Part shown: piece after piece, positions 25,874-37,800 of the stretch | How positions within the stretch are numbered: position 1 is the first letter of the stretch | Layout: the number at the start of each line of letters is the position of its first letter | From: Paraspadella gotoi | Lineage: Eukaryota; Chaetognatha | Assembly (NCBI GenBank): GCA_051294375.1 | Contig: CM119263.1 | Location: 28,336,549-28,400,548 of the forward strand | Length of the DNA stretch: 64,000 bases | Reading direction: 5' to 3' | Translations under genes and position numbers: made by a program | Notes under the pieces: model-generated | What the model was told of the DNA's origin: nothing | Database searches by the model: none | The model's input: the letters and a program-made list of their open reading frames with translations, nothing else

Positions 25874-28800
25874 GAGAGAGAGTGAAGAAGAAGTTCAAGG
25901 TTAAAGTTTCCAACAAGAATTGAGAAAGGACAGTGGTCAGTGGTGAGGACAGATTTTAGACAAGGCCAGTTTGAATAAGTTGTGAAAAAGAAGTGAAAAT
26001 TTGATGAGAGAGAGAGAGATAGAAAGGTGGGGAGAGAGAGAGAGGAAATATATACAATTACATTTGGCAATGTACAACAGGGATAAAGATAATGGAAACT
26101 TGAAATGTTCTGTCTAATAACAATTTGAAATAAATTAATTTGAATTAATAAGAAATTGAAGATGAAAAAGAAAATTGAAATTTATAATTAAAATTAATAA
26201 TCTGTTTTATTTATTTTTTATTATAATTTTATATTATTTTTTATTTTAAACATTTGTTTTAAAGCCTTATAAGTAGAACTGTATTTTTGTATCTTTATTT
26301 TTAAAAAATATTCTATTTGAAAGTACTAATTGATTAATCTTTTTTTTTTTAAATTTAATTTTTACGTATAATTCAATAATTAAAAATTGTAAAAAGTTGG
26401 GAGAGGTCTCAAATTAAAGTTTATGTTTTGTAGATAATGATAGATATATAAACATTCAAACTGTAAGCACACAGACAAAAATAATAAATAAATATTTTTT
26501 CAAATTTTTTTCAAGATTTAACAATTCATAGCTCCTGAACAAAATTAAAAAACTAATACCTATTTACGCCAATAGAAAGCCCAAGGTTTACTGTAGAGGA
26601 TTTAGTCTGTTTTATACCTTATTTTATATTATTTTCAAAGTTATAAAGGGAAAATAAAAAAATGTGACTTAAAAATGCCGAGAATTCGCTTTTTTAAACA
26701 TCAATAATTGGAAAAGTATTTTTTGGATTTTTAAAAATAAAGTATGTAAAATGAAGTATTTTTTCCGCTTTTTAAATTGACGCAGGTTAAATTTGATTCC
26801 GACTGATATTTTTTAAGATATCTATCATTTTTAATGAAAAAAAACGGTTTTTTGCAAATTTTGAAGAGTTGCAAGCACTTATTGATCGATTTTTCAAAAA
26901 ACAAAGATAGAAAAAAATTAGTAGCATATAGGGGACTAATTTGTACTATAGTGCTAAATTCTGTAAAAAACTTTATAAAATTTGCTAAGGCCTAATGACC
27001 ACTGAGCGTTGCATGCTCTGCTATAGCGGACATAATATGCCCACGCGCGTCTCTGTAGGGTCTGACGTGCTGCTGGAAACGGTCTGAGAGAGACTTGTCT
27101 GTCTCGCCCACATATGCTGCTGCACAGGGTTGGTTGCCCGAAACATGTCTGCTAAGATACAAAAATAAAATCGTTGTACAAATTAAATCAAAACTTTGTT
27201 ATTCTCTCAAAAACAAAGAAAGAAAGGATTATACCATGAATTTTTTTTCTTAAAATCTTAAAATTTTTTGATGAATTCTGATAGAGCATAAAAAGTTAAA
27301 CAAGAAATATAATTACAGCTTTTAAAAATTCTTATGTTTTCTGAGCAAAAATCTAAAAAAACTGATAAAATCATCAAAAGATGATAATGATGACAATTTT
27401 TTATGGTTTTTCTTATTTTTGACATATTTATGATAAAAATATTTAAAAAAGAATTATACTTAATATGAGCTATCTGAATCTGGTCTTAAAATTTAAAATT
27501 TCTTAAAAAAATTTTGGGCCTTTCCTATCTATAAATGAATATATAAAAATTTTTTTGTCCATAGATAGTATACTTAAAAATGTATAAATTTTCGTTTGAG
27601 CTTGTACCCACTCTAAATTTTTGACTCACCCCATTGAGTTTCTCTCTCTCTATCTCTCTCTGATTGATTGATTGACCAAATTATTCCAGTTGACCAAACT
27701 TTATCAGTTGACCAAATTATGCCAGTTGACCAAATTATGCCGGTTGATAAAATTATGCCAGTTTAGCAAATTATGCCAGTTTAGAAAATTATGTCAGTTG
27801 ATCATATAAAGCCAGTTGACCAAATAAAGCCAGTTGACCAAATTATGCCAGTTGACCAAATTATGCCAGTTGACAAAATTATGCCAGCTGCAAAAATAAT
27901 GCCAGTTGACCAAATTATGCAAGTTGACCACATTTTGCAAGTTGACTTAATTATGCAAGTTGAAAAAATTATATCAGTTGACCAAATTATGCCAGTTGAC
28001 AGAATTATGCCGGTTGACCAAATTATGCCAGTTGACAAAATAAAGCCTGTTGACCAAATTATGCCAGTTGACAAAATTATGCCAGTTGAGAAAATAATGC
28101 AAGTTTACCAAATTATGCAAGTTGACCACATTTTGCAAGTTGACTAAACTATGCAAGTTGAAAAAATTATATCAGTTGACCAAATTATGCCAGTCAGGGA
28201 TGTGGAGCCGAGCCTTTTGTTTTTTCCATCTTAACTCATTTCCACTCGGACGATTCCTTCGAAACTTTTTTTCCTGCTCAATCACACACTTTCCTACCCA
28301 CACACAAAATTTCATTTCAATCCATCCATCAAATCACGAGTAATTGGTGTTTTTTGCTAAGGTGGGACGGACAGACGAACAGACAGATGGACCGACATCA
28401 TTTTTTTTGCATAATTTATCATAATTCGATGTTCTGACCTGATATAAGTGAATGCCCGACAAGATTGGCGGGGCAGAACGACGGACCGACAAAGTGAATT
28501 ATACAGCCGGAATCTGCTGTAAGCAGATCTGGCTAAAAAGGTGAAAATAATTGACAAAATTTGTAAGCCAAAAAACTTATTGCATAATTTTAATTTCCAT
28601 TTATCTCTGTTGTTTCCATTATGGTGGACTAAAATCCACCAACCGTTTATCAGCGGCCATTGGTGCCGGAGGCAAGTCATTCGCCTCACAACCCAAAGGT
28701 CCGGGGTTCTAGCCCGGGGGTCACCTAGCAGTTAAGAGGGACGGGGCGCTTAACCTGCCTGTAACACGGTGTTACAGCCTGATCCGAAGCTCAGGGACTG

Positions 28801-31800
28801 CTTATATTGATCGGTTCTGTCACTAACACATAACAATAATTACTGTCTCTTCACCATCAAAGAACATCCTCCACACCCTCTTGGTTCTCACGCGTACCCT
28901 TCCTACTTGCAGGTGAAGTTCCATTTTTAAACTGGAATCATAGGCATTTAAATTCTCGAGGCAAATCTCTCATAACTGCGGGAAAAACATTCGCCAGCCA
29001 CGGCCTCTCTCCTCATCTGTTGCTGACCGATGCGTGGAATGTGTCGAAAGAACTCCTCGATCAGGTTTTAATTTTATTGCTAATTACTTTTGTTGTCCCT
29101 GGTATTATCTTCAACTATCATTGTCAGTCTTATTTATTATTACTGTTGCTGAAATATAGGACATTTTACAACTAAAACTATTTTTTAGCAGACTGCAGCT
29201 CATAAGCATTACAAATGTAATTGGCCTTGTCAAACCAGTTGCATTTCCGTAACAATTTTTAGATTAAAATCCATCAAATACTCTTAAATCCGGAAAGACT
29301 ATGGTGAACTCTGTCAAGAAAGGCCTGTGACCATCATTATATTATTATATTATCATATTATTATGTAATCAAGAAGCTGAAAAAAAAATCCTTTGGGTTT
29401 TCTGAAAGATTTGAATTTTTTAAAATTGATAAAAAGTTAATTCCGACATTTCTGAGAGCTGATAACATGTGATATAATCGTTTTATTTTAAAAATAAAGA
29501 AATCATAAAAAACTGATTAACTGTATTCATTTGTAAAGTGACAGTACGCTTGAGACACTCTGTATTTATCTTATTAAATTCTATCGTCTTTTTTTTTACT
29601 TCGGCGGTGTATAAATTTTATTACTCGTAATAACTGTTAATCTAACAATAAAACCCTTAATAAAGCATTCAAAGATAACAAAATATAAGATATTTAATTC
29701 CCTTCATAATTATTTTAATGTAATAAAGGTCTGAATAATTCTACGATGATAATTATTTTTATCTGCTTATCAGCAGATTCCTACTCTATAATTCACTTTG
29801 TCGGTCCGTCGGACCACCCCCAAAATAACTCATTTTTATCATATCAGAACATCGAATTGTGATAAATTATGCAAATAAATGATGTTCGTCCGTCCGTCCG
29901 ACTGTCTGTCAGTCCGTCCCCCCTTAGCATTAAACACCAATTACTCGTGATTGGATGGTTGGATTGGAATAAGATTTTTTGTGTGGGTAGGAAATTGTGT
30001 GATTGAGATAGATATAAAGTTTCGATAGAATCGTGCGAGTGGAAATGGGTTTAAATGGAAAAAGCAAAAGTCATATTTACTTGAAGCATTTACTTATAAC
30101 TGTTATATTTATTAAAAATAGGATAGATAAATTGAAATGAAATTTTGTGTGTGGGTAAGAAAGTATGTGATTAGGCTGGATATAAATTTTTTATGTAATC
30201 ATAGGAGTGGAAAAGAGTTTAAAATAGAAACTAAAAGACATTTATTTCAATTTTTAAAAGTTTCTCTCTCTCTCTCTAATTGTTCGATTTATTGATTGAT
30301 TTACCAAATTATGTCAGTTGACCAAATTATGGCTATTTACCAAATAATGCAAGTTAACCAAATTATGCCGGTTGACCTTATTTTGAAAGTTGAAAAAAAA
30401 ATATACCAGTTGACCAAATTAAGCCAGTTGATTATATTATGCAGACATTGTTTGCTCAAACTTGTTTGTATACTTTTATCTTCCTTTTGGGAAATGGCGA
30501 TTTTTGAAGCATAAAAGCTGCTATGAAATGGCTCTAACATTGTGGAGTATGAAAAAATCAAATGATTAAAATTTTATAAAAGTCATATTTAGCTAAAATA
30601 ATATGAAAATATAGACCCATAAAAATATTTTGGTAAGTTTATTTACAAATTTTATATTTTATTAACAGATTTTTCGCTATATTTATTAATAATTAGTAGT
30701 AAATATAGGCTAAAATTAAAAAAATTAAAATTTTAAACCGGATGCCGATTTGAATTTCTTGCACAGATTTCAACAAATTCTTTTGGTTAAAAATAATAAA
30801 AACTATAATAATTTTTTTTTAAATTTAAGTTTACTTTTACTCATAATTATTAATAAATATAGTGAACTTTTAGAGAGAAAACGAAAATTTCGTTATAACA
30901 ACAAGTGAAATTATTAATTCGGACATGTTTCGACTCTTATGTTTTTGTGAGTCTTCATCAGCAAGCAATTCAATAACTGTATGGTGAACTAAAATCCACC
31001 AACCATTCATCAGCGGCCATTGGTGCCAGAGTCAAGTCATTTGCCTCCCAACCCAAAGGTCCGGGGTTCTAGCCCGGTGGTCGCCTAGCAGTTGAGAGGG
31101 ACGGGGCGCTTAACCCGCTTGTAACACGGTGTTACAGCCTGATCCGAAGCTCAAGGACTGCTTATATTGAACGGTTCTGTCACTAACACATAACAATAAT
31201 TACTGTCTCTTCAACTATTCACCGCGACCACTCGCTGGTTTAGTAGTGGGTAGAGACCATGCGGCGATGCAGGACCAAAGAGGGAGCCAATGTGACCGTG
31301 GGGAGGACCGGGTGGGAGGTCACCGAAAAGGCATGGCGAGAAGGGTGGGACGGTGGGCCATGACGCGGACATGAAAAGAAAAGAGGGGGAGAACAATTAG
31401 TGTTGCTGCACAGTACCAGTACTTGTACACATGCAGTCGCCATGCACACTCGCACTCGTTCCAGGGGATGATTTCACTCACCGGGTGAGACAGCGATGAG
31501 GTCCTACGGGGGGAATAGTGGACACAGACGCTCTGCACACGGCGATCGAGTTGGCAGACGGAACCATATGGAGTAAGACCGTCGGCGAGAGGAGTAACGG
31601 CGCCGTTGGGAGAATCAGCGGGAGAGACGTCCGGCATGGTGTAAGGAGTCCAATTAAAAATTTGATAAAAAACTGGGAACAAAAACATGAGAAAAAGGAA
31701 ACAAAGAAAAAACGAAAAGGGCGAAAACGAAGGAAGAAAAGGTCGATGGGGAGAGGGGGGGACACAAGGGACGAATGTTCTGAGGGAGCGAGTGCAACAA

Positions 31801-34800
31801 CGAGTGAAGGAGTCAACCGTGAGACGGGATGATTTCACTCAGCTGGTAAGACAGCGAGGAGGTCCTGCAGGGGGAATAGAAGAATAAGTAATGAGGGATA
31901 GATAAGTTAAAGGTAAGTGAAATGATAAGATAAGAAAGAGCTCAAAATGAGCTGTGGGGGCGTTACTCGCAAAAACATGAGAGTCGAAACATGTCCGAAT
32001 TAATAAATTCACTCGATGTTATAACGAAATTTTCCATTTCTCTATAAACTCTCCCAATTGACAAAAAAGAAAGTTCAAATACAATGTCAGCTAACTTTTA
32101 ATGAAATATAAAATTTAAAAATAAACTTACCACATTATTTTCATAGTTCTTTATTTTTTTTAATATTAGTATTTTATATACATTAAAAATCGTCATCTCC
32201 GACATGAAAGATAAAATTAGACAAAAAAAAATGGTCATCACCATCGAATTCTTCAGACCTTATTACAGTAAAATGAATAGAGTTAATATCTTATATTTTG
32301 TTATCTTAAAAAGCTCGACTCCTTAAGCTTCACCACCCTAACCCTAAACCTCCCATAACCCTAAAATCCCGCTGACCCAAGTCGGCTAATGTAAAAATAA
32401 GCAGCTTTGGCCTTTTGTAAATTTCAAATTTTGTTAATTTTAACTTTTTCTTATAAAACTTTAAAAATTTAAATGAAATCTGTTAATATCAGTTTTAAAG
32501 AAATGATTATAAGTTGGTTTAAAAGAAAAAAGTTGAAACACAATTTTTTCCTCTTCAACCCAATCAAAGGCGAAACTTCGTGGGCTCCGCGTCGTTCGAC
32601 CGACTATAGTATTTCCTCCTCTGCATCCCGATTCGCCGTACAAGGTATCATAAATATTAGTATTAATTAATATTTCTTAACGGAGAAATTTATTACACAT
32701 AATTACATAATACTTACACATTCATCTTTTTAATTATTATATATAAAAGCCAAATGTTCTTTTTTTATGTACGTAACTAAAATAACAAAATGCATTTGTA
32801 CAACTCTTCTTGTTTGGTTCCTTTTTGTCCGCTGAACAGTGAACACGCTTGTATCTTTAAAATCCCAATAAGTTGAATGGAAATGAACTCACTAACGCCA
32901 GAAAGTGATAGAGTTCAATCGCTGTTTGGCTCGAATTTTAACATAAAAGATTTAGAGATGAAACGAAAAATTCGTTGTAATAGCAATTTTTATTTTTATT
33001 ATTTGGTAAAAAAAAATACAATGTTTCGACTCTTAGTGTTTACGAGTCTTCATCAGCAAGTGAATTCAATAGACCAAATTTTTTAAAAACATTAGTTTGA
33101 GAGAGAGGAGAAAGAAGAGAAAGAGAGTTTCCAACAAAGAATTGAGCAAGGATAGTGGTCAGATGTGAGGACAGGTGAAAGTAGGGAAAGAGAGAGCAAA
33201 TGATTTTTGAAATGGTGAAAAGAAAGAGAAAGAGAGAGAGAGAGAGACAGGGATCAATACATTAGCAATGTACAAAGTTAAAAATTTTAGAAAAAACTAA
33301 ATATTTAACAAAAGTAATAATAAATTAATTGTTAGCTGATGATTGTTAGTAAGAAAAATGAAATAGAAGAATAAGTGATGAGGATAGATAAGTTAAAGAT
33401 AAGTGAAATAGTAAGGTAAGAAAGAGCTGGGGGGGCGCCAGCTCATTTTTGAGCTCTTTTCTTACCTTTACTATTTTACTTATCTTTAACTTATCTATCC
33501 CTCATCACTTATTCTTCTATTTCATTTTCTCTTACTAACAATCATCAGCTAACAATTAATTTATTATTACTTTTGTTAAATATTTAGTTTTTTTCTAAAA
33601 TTTTTCACTTGTTGTACATTGCCTAATGTATTGATCCCTGTCTCCTCTCTCTCTCTCTCTCTTTCTCTTTCTTTCCACCAATTTCAAAATCATTTGCTCT
33701 CTCTTTCCCTACTTTCACCTGTCCTCACATCTGACCACTATCCTTGCTCATTTCTTTGTTGGAAACTCTCTCTTTCTCTCTTTCTCTCTAAACTAATGTT
33801 TTTAAAAATTTGGTCTATTGAATTCACTTGCTGATGAAGACTCGTAACACTAAGATAGGGGGAGACTAACTCAATAAGGTGGTTAAGAAATTGAATTAAG
33901 CACCTCCTCAAACGAAAATTTTAGACATTTTAAAAATTTGAATTGACAAATTTTTTATATTACTCCATACTCCATATATTAATTTTTAATATTTATTTAT
34001 AATAGAAGGCTAAAATTTTTTTTTGGATTTTTTGATTTTTAAGATCAGATTCACGTAGCTTGCAAAAAGTTGTCTACACAAAGTATAATTCTTTTTCGAT
34101 ATTTTGATCATAAGTATGTGAAAATATGAAATACTATTTATAATCATCATCATCATCATTTTTCAATAATTTTATTACTTTTTCTTAATTTTGACCAGAA
34201 AGAAACATAAATTTTTTTTGAAAGTTGTAGTTAAATTTTTTATTTAACTTTTTATGCTCTATCAGAATCCATCAAAAGTTAAGATTGATTAAAAAAAATT
34301 TTATCATTATTATGTAATATTGTAATTTTAATAGCAACAATAAAAGCATTAAAATCGAACTTTTTTAAAAAATTCTTTTTTTACCTAAAAGTAGACTTCA
34401 AGACTAAAGTTTTGAACCCCCGCCCCTATTGAATTTAATTTCATAGTAGATTTCTAACTAAGAGTCGAAACATGTACAATAATAAAAATAAAAATTGCTA
34501 TTACAACAGAATTTTTCGTTATAATCTCTAAACTATTTTAAATAGCAAAAAAGAAAGTCAAAATACAACATAAAAGATAAATTAAATTTTAATTATTCTT
34601 TTCACAGAAATGTTTAAATCTTTATATTTTAGTTAAATTAATTATATATTTCTTGAGTATTTGTTAAAATTTAATTTTTTTTAATAAATTTATTACAAAA
34701 TTTACATGAATCTACACGGTTCTTTTTATAGGAGGAAAAAGAAAATCTAAATATACCATTTCTGGAAAAGATGAAAAACCTGAAAGGTTGCTGTCAGGAC

Positions 34801-37800
34801 AAGAGCTTGGGCTAAATCGAAAAATTATTTCAAACTCATTTTTTTTAATTGCATTTGAAGTTGGTAAGTTAATTTTTGAGAAAATTTGATGACTTTTGTA
34901 CTAATTTTGCAAAATATAGACTCAATTCAAACATCTATATGTCAAACGATATCAGTAAACCGAGAGCTTATATTTAAGACCACTCCCAGCTTTCTGCGAC
35001 TTTTGGCTAAAAAGTTATTAATCAAAATATGTTATTTTTTCTTTAAAAAAGTAATGAAATGGTGAATATTATTGAGAATATAATAAGACTTTAATCTAAA
35101 ATAATTGAGGATACCTACGAGTGCTATAGACATTTTTTTTTCAATTAATTCATAAATAAAATTTTTCTTCAAGCTTAAATATAGGCACATCATCCCCCCA
35201 AAAAATTGAAAAAATATTAATTAAAATTTTTAATAATTTACCATAATGATATGATATAATTTTACTCAATATATATGGACTAGAAACTATAGGATGTGAC
35301 CTTCATTTTGAGCCTATTGCCAACTCTTTATGATAAATATTTATTGAGATACTACCAAAAAAGCCCTAAAAATCTTTAAAAAATATAATTTTTAATTTAT
35401 TTAAGTCATTTTTCAGTTCATATATGACTTATTTTAAGTCAAATGATTTTATTCAGCAGATTAAAGAGTAAGGCACATATAAAATACAATTAGTAGTATT
35501 ATTTTATAATAATTTAATCAGGACAATTAATTTTCAGCCAATTTTTACCAAAATTACAACTTTTAATTTTTACAGCAACAAAGGACTAAAAAAAGTAAAA
35601 AATTTTTGATGATAAAATCTGTAAGCCAAAAGACCTTAGAATGTATCATATAGGATTAAAAAATTTTCTTATAAAGATTTAAAAATAAAAAAATTATATA
35701 TATAAATTAAAGATTGAAGAAAAATAATGATATTACAGTTAGTTTTATATTATTGATCATGATTCTATGTTAGAAAAGATAGCCATCTTTTTTAACCACT
35801 AATTATTAAAAGTTTTAGTTACTTAAAAGAGTAAGTAATTTTTTTTAAAAAAATTTATATTATAAAAACTCTCTTCCTTATAAAAAAATCGATAATTTGG
35901 TAAGAAATAAACAAGTTTGAGCAAACAATGTCGGATCTGCCTACGAAAAATAATTAATTAATTAATCGATTAATTAATTAATTAATTATAATATTTAATT
36001 ATAAATTTATATACAGCTTATCATCATCAATGTCCTTAAAATGAAGTAAATGTGACTTATATTTTTCCATTTAAACTCATTTCCACTGGCACAATTCCGT
36101 CAAAACTTTATATCTAGCTTCTTCACAAACTTTCCTTCCCACTCACAAAATTTCATCTCAATCTATTATGGGTAAATAAGTAAAAAGAGTCAAGTAAATG
36201 TGACTCATATTTTTTTCATTTAAACTCATTTCCACTTGTACCGAAACTTTATATCAAGCTTCGTCACACATTTTCCTACCCCCACACAAAATTGAACTCA
36301 ATCTATCCATCCAATTATGATTAATTAGAGTATTTATTTGTTAAAATGTGGATAAGGCGCTAAGTGGGCTGAAGATGACTATCCGTAACTTCTATAACCC
36401 CCTTTAGTAGCCATGGAACGGGTCCTGGGCTTGGAACCAGGCTTGAGGGGTTGCCACGCCCCAAGGCGGCTTACGGCCGTCCTCACGCTTCCCACAGGGT
36501 AGGTACTGGGTTGGGATTGAACCCGGTACCTAGTGGTCATGAGCTGATGGCTTTACTCAATGAGCCACCGGGTCAGGACTGAAGGTGTCATGCTTATAGG
36601 CGGGGTGAACCTAGGCAATGCCCGACTACATGCCCCCCAGATTGTAACCCACCCTGCACTGCTTCCAGTGGAGGGAGGGAGCAATCTTCAGCACGTCCAT
36701 GGGCCTGGAATCAGAAGGTTGGAATACGCTCGACAGGATGGGCTCACCAGTGTGGATAAGGCGCTAAGTGGGCTGAAGATGACTATCCGTAACTTCTATA
36801 ACCCCCTTTAGTAGCCATGGAACGGGTCCTGGGCTTGGAACCAGGCTTGAGGGGTTGCCACGCCCCCAAGGCGGCTTACGGCCGTCCTCACGCTTCCCAC
36901 AGGGTAGGTACTGGGTTGGGATTGAACCGGTACCTAGTGGTCATGAGCTGATGGCTTTACTCAATGAGCCACCGGGTCAGGACTGAAGGTGTCATGCTTA
37001 TAGCGGGGTGAACCTAGGCAATGCCCGACTACAAAAATAAGTAAAAAGATTTTAGTAAATGCGACTTAAGGTTTTTCTATTTAAACTCATATCCACTCAC
37101 ACGATTCCGTTGAAACTTTATATCCAGCTTCATCACACATGTTCCTACCCATACACAAAATTTCATTCCGATCCAACCAGCCAATCACGAGTTATTGGGG
37201 CTTTTTGCTAAGGTGGACGGATGGATGGATTGATTGACTGATTAATTAATTATTGATTAATTAATTGGCTAATTGATTAATTAACTGATTAATTATTTGA
37301 TTTATTATTACATCCTGCATATACATTTAATATAAAAGGAAAAAAATCATAATCAATTAGTGTAACAGGTTTTTTGTTTTTTTCCATTTAAACTCATTTC
37401 CACTCAAACGATTCCATCGAAACTTGGTTTCCTGTTCAATCACACACTTTCCTACTCACATACAAAATTCCAGGTCAATCGCCCCATCCACTCGTGAGCA
37501 ATTGGTGTTCAAATCGTGAATTATATTTTTTTGTTTTTCCATTTAAACTCATTTCAACTTGGACGATTCCATCGAAACTTTATATCCAGCTCAATCCCAC
37601 AATTCCCTACCCACACACAAAATTTCATTCAAATCCATCCATCCAATCACGAGTAATTGGTGTTTTTTGCTAAGGTAGATGGACGGACAGACGGACGGAC
37701 ATCAATTTTTTTGCATAATTTATCATAATTCGATGTTCTGACATGATATAAGTTAGTGCCCGACAATATTAAGGGGGCTAACCGACGGACCGACAAAGTG

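Larger units (their letters stand above)
24307..28912. repeat. FkbM intron 5/6: stacked repeats
   Basis: Contents in order: M1 copy 24431-24740; GA microsatellite 24961-25036; AT-rich DNA with a short (AAATTA)n run near 25425; hammerhead-like inverted-repeat element 25704-27201; dispersed AT-rich repeat 27245-27640; 18-bp minisatellite 27668-28197; M1 28225-28530; S1 28625-28860. Confidence 0.7.
30867..32050. mobile_element. Inverted-repeat element with hammerhead-like termini (copy C), S1 inserted
   Basis: The left terminus TTTTAGAGAGAAAACG and right terminus TTTCTCTATAAA enclose inverted repeats with GTTATAACGAAATTTTC and GAGTCGAAACATGTCCG. The left repeat has a full CTGATGA...GAAAC core (30927-30961, minus strand). 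The right repeat starts at GAGTCGAAAC (31981), so its CTGATGA half is gone. An S1 copy (30980-31213) lies just inside the left repeat. The interior 31220-31890 is moderately GC-rich with a 172-codon minus-strand open frame lacking any recognised domain. Confidence 0.55.
32950..34533. mobile_element. Large palindromic element with hammerhead-like ends (copy B), with insertion
   Basis: The left arm 32950-33435 and right arm 33445-33857 plus 34459-34533 are inverted copies around a GC-rich centre (GCTGGGGGGGCGCCAGC, 33426-33442). Both ends carry CTGATGA/GAAAC motifs: minus strand 33023-33056, and plus strand 33831-33837 with 34467-34471. The right core is split by about 600 bases inside its stem II loop. 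The arms share the GA-rich block and the CAAGGATAGTGGTCAG phrase with copy A and with 60700-61125. No protein-coding domain. Confidence 0.65.

Noticed and set aside
27791-28147. Six-residue-repeat protein on the 18-bp array
   Set aside because: Period is a multiple of three so frames stay open on both strands. The array is intronic and dispersed.
31320-31838. 172-codon minus-strand open frame in copy C
   Set aside because: No recognised domain, no conserved start context, lies inside a non-autonomous repeat.
32567-32642. Candidate missing FkbM exon (GETSWAPRRSTDY...)
   Set aside because: Open and flanked by AG/GT, but its phase does not follow exon 6 and the acceptor is weak.
34735-34815. 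Exon-like stretch after TTTTTATAG
   Set aside because: An inverted copy occurs at about 37855-37950, so it is a repeat.
36513-36570. Functional tRNA gene on the minus strand
   Set aside because: A and B boxes present but acceptor stem and anticodon arm do not fold properly, and it sits within a duplicated repeat.
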